A DNA stretch of 64,000 bases from Thermoplasmata archaeon. Its GTDB lineage: Archaea; Thermoplasmatota; Thermoplasmata; Methanomassiliicoccales; Methanomethylophilaceae. Where the stretch lies: assembly GCA_015063135.1 (NCBI GenBank), contig SUTA01000012.1, positions 1 to 64,000 on the forward strand, written 5' to 3'. Shown here one piece after another: positions 31,293 to 41,280 of the stretch; positions within the stretch are counted from its first letter, which is position 1; every line of letters starts with the position of its first letter. The translations under genes and the position numbers were made by a program. The notes below the pieces were generated by a model. It had not been told where the DNA came from and searched no databases. It saw only the letters and a program-made list of their open reading frames with translations.

Positions 31293-32026
31293 TCGTTCTC
31301 GATCCTCGGCGCGAGGAGGTACTCCACCTTCGCGTTGTCGTCCGCCAGGCCGAACATGAGCTTGACGGGGTAATCGTTGTCCAGGCCGATCTTCACGACG
31401 GTCCCGCCTGGGATCGCCTTAATGATGTTGGAGAAGTAGTCGAGCGGGAACATGCTGGTCGCCTGGCCGGACACGTCCAGCTCCTTGACGGCGGATTTGT
31501 CGAGCCTGAGGCTGGAGGAGTCCGTGTCGCCCTCGCAGGAGAGGTCGAAGTACTCCGGGGTCGCCGTGAGCGTGATGTGGTCCGAGATGCTCTCCGCGGC
31601 GCGGATGCCCTTCTGGAGCTCGTCGACAGCGACGGAGATGTTGGAGCTGAGCTCGAGGTGCGGAACCTTGGGATCGCTGAGGCTAGATGTGTCCACGAGG
31701 TTCATGCGCCTGGTGATGTTGCCGACCTTGAATACGAGCCTGCCGGCGCTCTCGTCCTGCTCCATGCGGATTATGTCCCCGGAACCGGCGAGCTTGAGGA
31801 CGCCCTTGACCTTGTCCAGGTCGAGGCCCATCTCGCAGTCGGAGGCGGAGTACGATTCGAATGCACCCTTCCCGATGTTCATCTCTATCATCGCGACGTG
31901 CGCGGCGTCGACCGCCTTCAGGGTCATGCCCTCTGCGGTGACGGTGAACTTGACCTCGTCGATGAGGGTGGAAATGATGTTGACCAGCCCCTTCAGGGTG
32001 TCGGATTTCAACTCTGCTACGAACAT
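31289..32026 (-). CDS. pcn: DNA polymerase sliding clamp (PCNA)
   Basis: MFVAELKSDTLKGLVNIISTLIDEVKFTVTAEGMTLKAVDAAHVAMIEM; GAGGTG Shine-Dalgarno upstream. Confidence 0.95.
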   Translation of the reverse strand: MFVAELKSDTLKGLVNIISTLIDEVKFTVTAEGMTLKAVDAAHVAMIEMNIGKGAFESYSASDCEMGLDLDKVKGVLKLAGSGDIIRMEQDESAGRLVFKVGNITRRMNLVDTSSLSDPKVPHLELSSNISVAVDELQKGIRAAESISDHITLTATPEYFDLSCEGDTDSSSLRLDKSAVKELDVSGQATSMFPLDYFSNIIKAIPGGTVVKIGLDNDYPVKLMFGLADDNAKVEYLLAPRIENE

Positions 32027-32035
32027 GGTCCCACC

Positions 32036-32338
32036 TCGGTACTCTCTCCAGGTGTGGTTGCACTTGGTGCAACGGTAGATCCTCGTCTCAGGCTCATCTG
32101 CGGCGCGGGTCTGCCTTATGGTGAAGGTCGCCTCTGTGTGCCCGCACTCGGGGCACAGGATGCGCGTCTTCGGGAGGGTCGCGATCTCCGCCTCGTCGGA
32201 GATGACCTTCATCTCCTTGTTCTTCGAACTCGTCCTGATAACAACGTTCTCGGTGCCGATATCCTGAGTGGCACCGCAGGAGTTGCAGACGTACTTGCCG
32301 TCCTTGGGAAACATCATCGAACCGCATGAACAGAACAT
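32036..32338 (-). CDS. tfs: transcription elongation/cleavage factor TFS; ends at CGA 32036-32038
   Basis: MFCSCGSMMFPKDGKYVCNSCG...CPECGHTEATFTIRQTRAADEPETRIYRCTKCNHTWREY[CGA]. Confidence 0.94.
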
Positions 32339-32416
32339 GTTGTAGCCTCAGCCTACCCCAACGACTGACGGTATTTAACACATGCGCGCACCGTGCGCGC
32401 CATATAAGGGAAAAGT

Positions 32417-32433
32417 AGGGGGTTGGCCCCCCT
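32417..32433. terminator. hairpin AGGGGG-TTGGC-CCCCCT
   Basis: Lies 13 nt beyond the CGA end at 32446 (minus strand), inside the standard-code run-on ORF. Confidence 0.5.
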
Positions 32434-32445
32434 GATTGGAAAGGA

Positions 32446-33954
32446 TCGCTTCTTGGCCTTCTTCTTCTTGGCGGCCTTGGCGGCGCGGATGTTGGCCTTG
32501 ACCTGGGCGGCGATCTCGTCTCCCTGCTCCAGGCCGTCGGTGATGTCAGATGCCCTGTAGACGATGACGGTCCAGCCGTCTTCCTCGAGCTTGGCCCTGG
32601 TGTCCGCGGGGACCGGATCGTCGGTCACATAGACCGCGACCTTGCCCTTGACGAAAGCTACTGGCACATGATATTCACCGTAGTCCCTCCTGCACCTCAG
32701 GCCCTTGTTCCAGGCGGCCCTCCTGACGAGCGCCTCGGGCGAGTTGTCAGTGTAGATGTCCTCCTCGGGCTCCCCGTCGTCCTCGTCCAGATCATCGTCT
32801 TCGATGGCAGCCGCGACAGCTCCGGCGGCAACAGCTGCTGCTGCGACGGATTCCTCGGCGGGCTCGATCTTGGCAGGTTCCTCGGCGGGTTCCAGCTTGG
32901 GCTGCTCTTCAGCAGGCTCAATCTTCGCGGGCTCTTCAGCGGGCTCGATCTTGGCAGGTTCCTCGGCGGGCTCGATCTTGGCAGGTTCCTCGGCGGGTTC
33001 CAGCTTGGGCTGCTCTTCAGCAGGCTCGATCTTTGCGGGCTCTTCAGCGGGCTCGATCTTGGCAGGTTCCTCGGCAGGCTTCTCCTCAACCCTCTTGCTG
33101 GCATTGCTAGCATCCTTGGAGGCGACCAGCTTGGACATGAAATCCTTCATGGACTCGTCTTTGGTCATCTCCTTCTTAGGCTCCTCCTTGGCGGGTTCCG
33201 CCTTAGCGGGTTCCGTCTTAGCGGGCTCCTCCTTCTTCTCGGGCTCGGGAGTAGGCTTGGGCTCCTCCTTGGCGGGTTCCGTCTTAGCGGGCTCCTCTGC
33301 CTTAGCGGGCTCCTCCTTCTTCTGCTCGGGCTTCTTGGCCTTCTTGGTGGCCTTGCTGTTCTTCGCCTTGGGCTTGTCCGCTTTCTTCTGGGAGACGGCA
33401 TCCTCGACGACGACACGGGTCTTGGTTCCAGAAGCAACGGAGATGAAGGCGCCGATGTAGGCTGCGATCACGAGCCATATGCCCATGGCGACAAGGACCA
33501 GGACCTCGTAGAAGTAGTCGCCCTTGACGTATGTCATGATCACCGCGAACAGGATCACGGCGGCAAGCAGGGAATTGACGTACATCGCGCCCTTGACCTG
33601 GTCGGCCCAGTCCGAGAGAACGTTGCTGACGGTGGCGAAAAGCGCGAAGATTCCGAAGGCGCAGAAGGGGGCAACGCCGTTCGTTTCGATGAAGGGGATG
33701 CATATAGCGATGAGGCCTGCGATAGCGAGGAAAACCCCGCTGACGGTCAGCACCATGCTCCTCTTCTCCAGCACAAGGCCGATGGCGTAGACAATAGCCA
33801 GCGCGCCAGCGGCCGCGAATATGTACATCGCCGTCTTACAATCATCGTCGTCGAAGGGCTTGCCTGCAACAACGACCATGAGTCCGGAAACGATGAACAG
33901 GAGGGCGGCGATGATGCCGATTCCTCCAAAAGCTTTCTTCGATGATGACTCCAT
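32446..33954 (-). CDS. multi-TM protein with Pro/Glu/Lys repeat linker and C-terminal nuclease-fold-like domain; ends at CGA 32446-32448
   Basis: N-terminal TM segments, EPAKIEPAE repeats, then NKGLRCRRDYGEYHVPVAFVKGKVAVYVTDDPVPADTRAKLEEDGWTVIVYRASDI; ends ...KKKKAKK[CGA]. Confidence 0.75.
32853..33085. repeat. 27-bp coding tandem repeat (EPAKIEPAE) with 108-bp higher-order duplication
   Basis: cctcggcggg...motif recurs at 32853 and 32961 (108 bp offset). Confidence 0.85.
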
Positions 33955-34280
33955 GATGTTAGTATCTCATGTGCCACATATAACGCTTTTCTTAATATCG
34001 GCTGGATTTTTCAGTCTGGCATATCCTAGGATCCATCCATCCAACTTTTGTGAATGCGATTGCTGGCTAAGACAGTGGGATGATTTCATTGGATGCTATA
34101 TCCAAATAGTGCGCTAGGAATGCCTCCTTCCCCTAACCCTTTATATATGATGCGCGAATACTTGGCTTGCCTTTATAATATGGGGCGGCAGGCCCTGTAT
34201 CATCATCACAGTCAAGGGAGGAACGTCCTCCTTTCACAAAGTCCTCCTCGGAGGCAATACGAAAAGGGAAGTGAAACGAA

Positions 34281-35513
34281 ATGAAAATGAAATTCAAGTT
34301 CCTGGGCGGCGCAGACATGGTCGGCCGCATGGGAATGACCATGGAAGGGGACGGCATGACCGCCCTGGTCGAGTACGGCCTGAGCCCCACCAAGCCGCCG
34401 GAGTTCCCGCTCCCGGCCCCCCACATAGACTACGCGTTCCTGACGCACGCGCACCTCGACCACTGCGGGATGGTCCCCCAGGTGGTCGGCGCCAACAGGT
34501 GCGACCTGTTCTGCACCCCGCTCACCGCGGAGATCGCCGAGCTCATGATGTTCGACACCCTGAAGATCGCGAAGGCGGAGAACTACGTCCAGCCCTACAC
34601 CGAGTCCGACATCAACAGGACCATGAAGGCCGTCGTCCCCATGACCTACGGGGACGAGATCCAGATCAACCACGTCGACGTCAAGATGTACGACGCCGGT
34701 CACATCCCCGGCGCGTCCATGTTCGCCTTCGAGAAGGACTGCACCACCATCTACTCCGGCGACATCCACACCGAGGCCCAGAGGCTCGTCGGCGGCGCCA
34801 AGCCCGTGGACTGCACCAACCTCTTCATCGAGGGCACCTACGGCGGCCGCAACCACCCCGACAGGAAGCAGACCGAGGCGGACTTCATCGCGAAGATCGA
34901 GGAGGTCATCGACCGCGGCGGTAAGGTCCTCATCCCCTGCTTCGCAGTGGGCAGGACCCAGGAGATCATGCTCCTGCTGAAGGACCTGGGGTACGACATG
35001 TGGTTCGACGGCATGGGCAGGAGCGTCCTCAGGCTGTTCCTCGACTACCCCGAGTACATCGCCGACGTCAAGGCCCTGAAGGCCGCCAAGCGCAGGTTCA
35101 ACGAGGTCCGCGGGCCCACCAGGAAGAACGCCAAGGACGGCGAGATCATCGTCACCACCGGCGGAATGCTGGACGGAGGCCCCGTCCTGGGATACCTCGA
35201 CCACATCAGGGACGACCCCAAGAGCGCCGTCCTCCTCGTCGGATACCAGGCCGAGGACACCAACGGGCGCATGCTCATGGAGGATGGCTGCATCAAGATC
35301 GACGGGGAGGTCAAGAAGGTCCAGTGCGAGCTGCAGAAGTACGACTTCTCCGCACACGCCGACCACGACCAGATCGTCAAGTTCATCAAGGGCTGCGATC
35401 CCGACAACGTGATCATCATGCACTCCGAGAGCCGCGAGGCGTTCCTCCCCGACCTGGAGGACTACAACGTCATCCTCCCCGAGACAGGGAAGGAGTTCGA
35501 GCTCGACGTCTGA
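34281..35513 (+). CDS. MBL-fold beta-CASP ribonuclease (archaeal CPSF/RNase J type)
   Basis: LTHAHLDHCGMVPQV; DAGHIPGA; IYSGDIH; FSAHADHDQ. Confidence 0.9.
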   Translation: MKMKFKFLGGADMVGRMGMTMEGDGMTALVEYGLSPTKPPEFPLPAPHIDYAFLTHAHLDHCGMVPQVVGANRCDLFCTPLTAEIAELMMFDTLKIAKAENYVQPYTESDINRTMKAVVPMTYGDEIQINHVDVKMYDAGHIPGASMFAFEKDCTTIYSGDIHTEAQRLVGGAKPVDCTNLFIEGTYGGRNHPDRKQTEADFIAKIEEVIDRGGKVLIPCFAVGRTQEIMLLLKDLGYDMWFDGMGRSVLRLFLDYPEYIADVKALKAAKRRFNEVRGPTRKNAKDGEIIVTTGGMLDGGPVLGYLDHIRDDPKSAVLLVGYQAEDTNGRMLMEDGCIKIDGEVKKVQCELQKYDFSAHADHDQIVKFIKGCDPDNVIIMHSESREAFLPDLEDYNVILPETGKEFELDV

Positions 35514-35579
35514 ACATGATGGGCGGGGGGCGACCCCCGACCACCATCTATTAAAGACAGCACGGAGGTTCGGAATCCC

Positions 35580-35804
35580 ATGGCAATCAATCTGGACGAC
35601 TACACCTGCGAGTTCTGCGGTCGTCCCTGCAAGAACCTTGTCTACGCCGCATTCGTCTGTGACGACCCGGAGTGCCTCGAGAAGGCCAGGATCGCCCGCG
35701 GCGGTCCCGGCGGCCACATGAAACGCAAGGCCGAGGGCAAGCCCATCATCCCCGAGGGCCTCGAAGAGGTCGCCGAGGAGCTCAAACGCAAAGAGATGCA
35801 GCGA
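35580..35804 (+). CDS. small zinc-finger protein; ends at CGA 35802-35804
   Basis: MAINLDDYTCEFCGRPCKNLVYAAFVCDDPECLEKARIARGGPGGHMKRKAEG...ELKRKEMQ[CGA]. Confidence 0.65.
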
Positions 35805-35825
35805 ACGGGACGGCGAGTGCCTCCG

Positions 35826-36959
35826 ATGACCGAAATCGACGTTAAGGCATTCGTGAAAAAGAAGCCCGTCCTTTTCATATCCTTCGTGCTGACGGTATGC
35901 TCGTTCGCGATAAACCCGACCCTGGATGCCTTCGGGAACATCCGCTACAAGGTCCTCGGCATCCTGTTCATCTTCATGGCCGCCATGGCCGGCCTCAAGG
36001 CCTGCGGCGTGTTCGAGAGCGTGGCGAACGGCCTGGCCAACCGCACCAACAGCACGCGCAAGCTCGCGCTGGTCCTGGTGGCCCTCCCGTACTTCGTATC
36101 GATGGGCATCACCAACGACGTCGCGCTGCTGGTCTTCGTCCCGCTATCCATCACGATCCTCATGAGCATGGGGCTCGAGAGGATCATGATCCCCGTGCTG
36201 GCGCTGCAGACCCTAGCGGTCAACGTGGGATGCATGATCACCCCGTTCGGGAATCCTCACAACCTCTTCGTGTTCACGGAGTACGACCTCAGCGTCCTGG
36301 ACGTCACGCTCGCCGTCCTGCCGTACATGGCCGTCGGGACGGTCCTGCTCGCGCTGGTCATGATGACCATCAAGGACGATCCCATCCCCCGCAAGCCGGA
36401 TTACGTGAGAGGGGAGTACAGCAAGGTGCACCTCTGGGCCTCCTTCGCCATATTCGCCATGGGGGTCCTGACCGTCCTCGGCTTCCTGCCCTACTGGGCC
36501 TGCGTGGTCGTCGCTCTGGCGGTCGTCCTCGTCATCGCCTGGAGGGACCTGCTGGACGTCAACTACGGCCTCATCCTGACCTTCGTGTGCCTCTTCATCT
36601 TCACCAGCAACATCACCAGCTGGGAGACCCTCGCGAACGCCCTGGCGGACATCATCGCCATCGACCCGCTCACCGTGACCGCCCTGGTCAGCCAGGTCAC
36701 CTGCAACCTGCCCGCGACCGTCCTCCTGAACGGATTCACGGACGACTGGTACGGGCTGCTGGTGGGCTCCGACGTCGGAGGGTTCGGCGGACCCATCGCC
36801 TCGATGGCCAGCCTGATAACGCTCGAGGCTTACTCCAATGCCAAACCGGGGACATCCCGCAAGTACCTCAGATACTTCCTCGGGCTCAGCATCCTCATGT
36901 TCGTGCTGCTCATCGCAACGCACGTGGTCCTGATGCAGTTCGGGATCGGCACTGCCTGA
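35826..36959 (+). CDS. SLC13/ArsB-like anion permease
   Basis: MTEIDVKAFVKKKPVLFISFVLTV; multi-TM; ITPFGNPHNLFVFTEYD; VTCNLPATVLLNGF. Confidence 0.82.
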   Translation: MTEIDVKAFVKKKPVLFISFVLTVCSFAINPTLDAFGNIRYKVLGILFIFMAAMAGLKACGVFESVANGLANRTNSTRKLALVLVALPYFVSMGITNDVALLVFVPLSITILMSMGLERIMIPVLALQTLAVNVGCMITPFGNPHNLFVFTEYDLSVLDVTLAVLPYMAVGTVLLALVMMTIKDDPIPRKPDYVRGEYSKVHLWASFAIFAMGVLTVLGFLPYWACVVVALAVVLVIAWRDLLDVNYGLILTFVCLFIFTSNITSWETLANALADIIAIDPLTVTALVSQVTCNLPATVLLNGFTDDWYGLLVGSDVGGFGGPIASMASLITLEAYSNAKPGTSRKYLRYFLGLSILMFVLLIATHVVLMQFGIGTA

Positions 36960-37443
36960 GCAGCTCGTCGACGGCATCAGAGAACGTCCTCTCGGGATAC
37001 TTCACAAGGAGCGTGCCACGGCAGCCGAGCCTGCGGCCGAACTCCATGTCCTTCTCCTTATCGCCTATCATGAAGGACTTCCCTGGATCGAGGCCCATGT
37101 CCTTCACCGCTCTGAGACCCATCCCTATCTCCGGCTTCCTGCAGGAGCACCCCTCGTCGGGCGCGTGGGGGCAGAAGTATATCGCGTCGATGCGGCCCCC
37201 TCCGGCCTCGATCTGGCCGACCATCTTGTCATGGATCCTGGACAGGGTGGCCTCGTCGAACATCCCGCGGCCTATGCCGGACTGGTTGGTGATGATGACG
37301 GTCCTGAACCCGGCCTCGTTGAGCCTCCGGATCGCATCGGGAACGTCGGGATAGACGTTGAACAGATCCGGGTCGCTGCAGTGCGGTACGTCCTTCGCGA
37401 TCGTGTCGTCGCGGTCGATGAAACACGCCTACTGGCCGAACAT
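36946..37443 (-). CDS. gmhB: D-glycero-D-manno-heptose-1,7-bisphosphate 7-phosphatase-like HAD hydrolase; TAG at 37429-37431; ends at CGA 36946-36948
   Basis: MFGQ[TAG]ACFIDRDDTIAKDVPHCSDPDLFNVYPDVPDAIRRLNEAGFRTVIITNQSGIGRGMFDE...FCPHAPDEGCSCRKPEIGM...FMIGDKEKDMEFG...ELLRQC[CGA]. Confidence 0.85.
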
Positions 37444-37986
37444 CTCCCTCTCGACGATGCCGCAGATTATGTGGTTCGCGCAGAGGTATGCTTCCTGGAT
37501 GCGGGGCGTCTCCTTCGACGGGATTACCACGGCCACATCGGCCATGTCCTTCATGACACCGCCGTCGCCCGTGAACGTTATGAGCTTGGCCCCGAGCTCC
37601 CTGGCCCTCTCCATGGCGAGGACGACGTTCTTGGAGTTGCCCGAGGTGCTGAGGCCGACGACCACGTCGCCCTTCCTGCAGATGCCCTCGATCTGCCTCT
37701 TGAACACCAGGTCGTAGCTGTAGTCGTTGCCGATGGCGGTGACAGGGCATATGTTGCTCAGGCACACTCCTGCCAGCGCAGGGCGCTCGAGCATGTACCT
37801 CCCGGAGAACTCCGCGGCTATGTGCTGGGCATCCGCGGCGGAACCGCCGTTGCCCATGTAGATGACCTGCCCGCCGTTGCTGAGGGATTCCTTGATCATA
37901 TCGGCCGCGGCCCTGATCTGGGCGGGATCGATCTTCGATATGGTCTCTGCGCTCCTGTTGAGCTCGGCGACTATGAACTCGGACAT
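37432..37986 (-). CDS. gmhA: phosphoheptose isomerase (SIS domain); in frame with gmhB across TAG
   Basis: MSEFIVAELNRSAETISK...IYMGNGGSAADAQHIAAEFSGRY...GLSTSGNSKNVV. Confidence 0.92.
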
Positions 37987-38995
37987 TTGGGTACCTCCAG
38001 GACACGACGCCCTCCGGCTCGAACATGTAGTCGGTGACCCTCGCACCCAGCTGGGTGAGGCTCTTGGCGACGCTGTACTTGCGGTTGTAATGGCAGATGA
38101 AATACATGAAACCCCCGCCCCCGGCTCCGGAGACCTTCCCTCCGATGGCGCCGTCCGCAATGGCGGCATCGTAGAGCCTGTCGATCATGGGGTTGGAGAT
38201 CTTGTTGGAGAACTGCTTCTTGTACTTCCATGAGAGGTCCAGGAGCTCTCCGGCGAGCTGTATGTCCCCTTTCTCCAGGGCCCTGGTCATATCCACGGCG
38301 ATCTCCTTCGACCTGTCGAGGGCCTCCTCGTTCTGGCCGCTGTTGAAGGAATCCACCTGGCTCTCGATGATCTTGGCCGATTCCCTGGGGGTCCCGGTGT
38401 AGCAGAGGAGGGTGCAGAGCTGGAGCTCGTTGAGAGTGTCCTCCGGGATCCTTACCTTCATTACGTCCACTCCATCGTTGTTGAACTTCATGAGGTTGAA
38501 CCCGCCGAACACTGCTGCATACTGGTCCTGCTTCCCGCCTTTGAGGCCGATCTCCTCGCGCTCCAGCTTGTAGGCCAGCTCCGCCATCTCATGACCGGTC
38601 ATCTTGATGCCCAGCCATTCGCAGGTGGCGGCTATGATGGAGACTATGACTGTGGAGGACCCTCCCAGCCCGGAGCCCGGAGGGGCCTCCGACTGGAGGA
38701 ACATCTTGAATCCGTCGGTGATCTCGAAGTGGTTGGTGACCGCTTTGATGAGGTCCATGTTGCCGTCCAGCGGGAGCGGGCCGCCGTCCAAGGAGGCCTC
38801 GAACTTTCCATAGTCCGTGGAATAGACCGACATGGACCCGTCCCCTGTGGGTGTGATCGTGCAGTATGCGTACCGATTGATTGTGGTGTTGAATACAGCA
38901 CCGCCCTTCTTCGAAGCGTAAGGGTCGACATCGGTCCCGCCGCCGGCAATCCCTATCCTCAGGGGTGCCCTAGCTCTGTAGTGAATCCCATCCAT
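37979..38995 (-). CDS. D-glycero-alpha-D-manno-heptose 7-phosphate kinase-like GHMP kinase; ends at CGA 37979-37981
   Basis: MDGIHYRARAPLRIGIAGGGTDVDPYAS...EAPPGSGLGGSSTVIV...KVSGAGGGGFMYF; ends ...VVSWRYPNV[CGA]. Confidence 0.9.
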
Positions 38996-39174
38996 GTAAT
39001 CACCGCAGCCCCGTCCGGCTGTGCATCCCTGTGCGGACAAGGCGGTATGGAGTTAATCGTACGTTGTCACCCTATATAAAGGCGCACGCGCGCATCCCCT
39101 GAAATGACCGAGGTACGGTGGGCCCCGATGCCGATCCGCACCCAGCCCTTCAGCCCGGGACGGCGCCCTGAGCC

Positions 39175-40062
39175 TCGCAGACTGGTGCCGGAAGGCGCAT
39201 AGCGGGCATCCTTGAAGGATCCCACCTTCTCCACGAGCTGTGCATCCACCAGCTCGGCGATGACGCTGTCCGCGGTCCTGCGGCTGATGTCCGGCGCGAT
39301 GTCGCATATCTCGGCCTTGCTGACCGGCTCCCTGGACGACTTGATGATGTTCAGGATCCTCGTGGACTTGTCCAGCTTCCTACCCATATCCAGAGGGTAC
39401 GCATTGTCGAAGCGCCTCTCGCACAGGAGGACCGCCTCGCAGACGCACCTTACGAACGGGAAAGGATCGTTCGCCCCGTCCCCCCATCCGATGGACCCCT
39501 CGATGAGGGCCTCCTCGAAGTCCTCCTTGTCTATCATGCCCTCGATGGCGATGCAGCGGAGGCTCGGGAACCCGCGGGTGGCCAGCAATCCCTGCATGAG
39601 GGCCATGGCCGTGGGGACGGTGGATTCGCCGAAGGGGGCGATGTTGATCAGGTCGAGGACGGCCGCGGGAACCAGGAGCAGCGGGTTGACCTCGACGTCG
39701 TCCGCCATCCTGAACGACTCACCGAGCTGCGAGAGCGCCTCCAGATCATCGTCGCCGATCTCGGTCCCCTCCCCGGTCACCACCTTGTGGAGTGCCGGGA
39801 GGCCTGCATCGAAGAACAGCCTCTCCTCCGCCCCTAGCATGCCGAGCATGGCCTGGGCGTAGCCGGCCATATTGGCTCCGAAGAGGTACCTGGCCGCTTC
39901 TGCGGCCGACCTGGGCATGAGCTGCTCGGCCTTGGGCATCGCGGAGCGGTACTCGGAAAGGCGGATGGGGTCCAGGGCGCGCATGCGCTCTATGGCCACT
40001 ATGGAATCGAAGATGTCTGCCGGTATCTCGGCTGTCAGGCCCGAGTACTCGAACAGATGCAT
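39175..40062 (-). CDS. Fic-fold-like (degenerate motif) protein with C-terminal winged helix; ends at CGA 39175-39177
   Basis: MHLFEYSGLTAEIPADIFDSIVAIERMRALDPIRLSEYRSAMPKAEQL...; C-terminal ILNIIKSSREPVSKAEICDIAPDISRRTADSVIAELVDAQLVEKVG; ATGA overlap with upstream aminotransferase. Confidence 0.5.
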
Positions 40063-41216
40063 CAGAGGTCCGCCAGGGTCTTCTTGATGCGCGCCATGCC
40101 CTCGCGGATGTTCTCCTCGGATGCGGCGTAGGAGATCCTGATGAATCCCTCGCCGCCGGGGCCGAAGGCGGTGCCGGGGGTGACCGCGACATGTCCCTGT
40201 TGGAGCAGGATCTCTGCCAGCTTCGCTGACTTGATGTCCCTGTTGTACTTGGGGAACACGTAGAAGGCCCCCTTGGGTGCGTTGCACTCGATGCCGGGGA
40301 TCTCGGACAGGAGGTCCATGACTATCCCCCTGCGCCTGGAGAACTCCTTTATCATGGCATCGCGGGCGTCCTGGGGGCCCAGTATGGCCTCGACGGACGC
40401 CTGCTGCGCGAAGGACACCGCGCATGAGATGGAGTGGGACTGCAGCTTGTTCAGCGCCTTGATGTCATCGGCGGGGGCGATGGCCCATCCCATCCTCCAG
40501 CCGGTCATGGCGTAGGTCTTGGACAGGCCGGAGACGATGATGGTGTTCTCGAACATGCCGGGGAACGAGGCGATGGACGTGTGGGAGCCCTCGTAGATGA
40601 TGCTCTCGTAGATCTCGTCGGACAGCACCTTGATGTTGTGCTTCATGGCGATGTCTGCGATCTGCCTCAGGACCTCCTTGGGCTGGACGGCGCCGGTGGG
40701 GTTGGACGGGGTATTGATGACGATCATCCTGGTCCTGGGGGTCACCGCGGCCTCGATGAGGGCGGGGTCAAGTACGAATCCGTCCTCGAACCTGGTGGGG
40801 ACGTAGACCGGCACTCCTCCGGCGAGCCTCACGCAGGCCTCGTAGGATACCCAGGAGGGGTCGGCGAGGATGACCTCGTCGCCGGGGTCGATGTAGGCCA
40901 GGGCGGTCAGGAAGATGGCCTGCTTGCAGGGCGTGATCAGAACGTTGGAGGCATCGCAGGGGACGTTGTTCCTGGCCCTGGTGGTATCGGCCACAGCCTT
41001 GCGGAGCTCGGGTATCCCCAGGGAAGGCGTGTAATGGGTGAAGCCCCCGCGCAGCGACTCGCAGCAAGCATCCACGATGTTCCCGGGGGTCGAGAAGTCG
41101 GGCTCGCCCAGCGAGAACGAGATCACATCGACCCCTTCCGCCTTCATCTGGCTGACCATGTTCGAAATCGCGATTGTCCCGGACGGGGGGATCTCCTGAA
41201 GCCTCTTGGATACCAT
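40062..41216 (-). CDS. class I/II pyridoxal-phosphate aminotransferase (aspartate aminotransferase family)
   Basis: SLGEPDFSTPGNIVDAC...NTPSNPTGAV...SGLSKTYAMTGWRMGW. Confidence 0.95.
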   Translation of the reverse strand: MVSKRLQEIPPSGTIAISNMVSQMKAEGVDVISFSLGEPDFSTPGNIVDACCESLRGGFTHYTPSLGIPELRKAVADTTRARNNVPCDASNVLITPCKQAIFLTALAYIDPGDEVILADPSWVSYEACVRLAGGVPVYVPTRFEDGFVLDPALIEAAVTPRTRMIVINTPSNPTGAVQPKEVLRQIADIAMKHNIKVLSDEIYESIIYEGSHTSIASFPGMFENTIIVSGLSKTYAMTGWRMGWAIAPADDIKALNKLQSHSISCAVSFAQQASVEAILGPQDARDAMIKEFSRRRGIVMDLLSEIPGIECNAPKGAFYVFPKYNRDIKSAKLAEILLQQGHVAVTPGTAFGPGGEGFIRISYAASEENIREGMARIKKTLADL

Positions 41217-41280
41217 ACTGCTGACGCCTCTTGTTGGTGAGGTCGCGCATCATATAATAGTATCATAATGATTTCGACTC

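Noticed and set aside
32353-32445. C-terminal tail RSFPIRGANPLLFPYMARTVRACVKYRQSLG of the membrane protein
   Set aside because: Downstream of CGA and overlapping a terminator hairpin and upstream promoter-like sequence; not credible protein.
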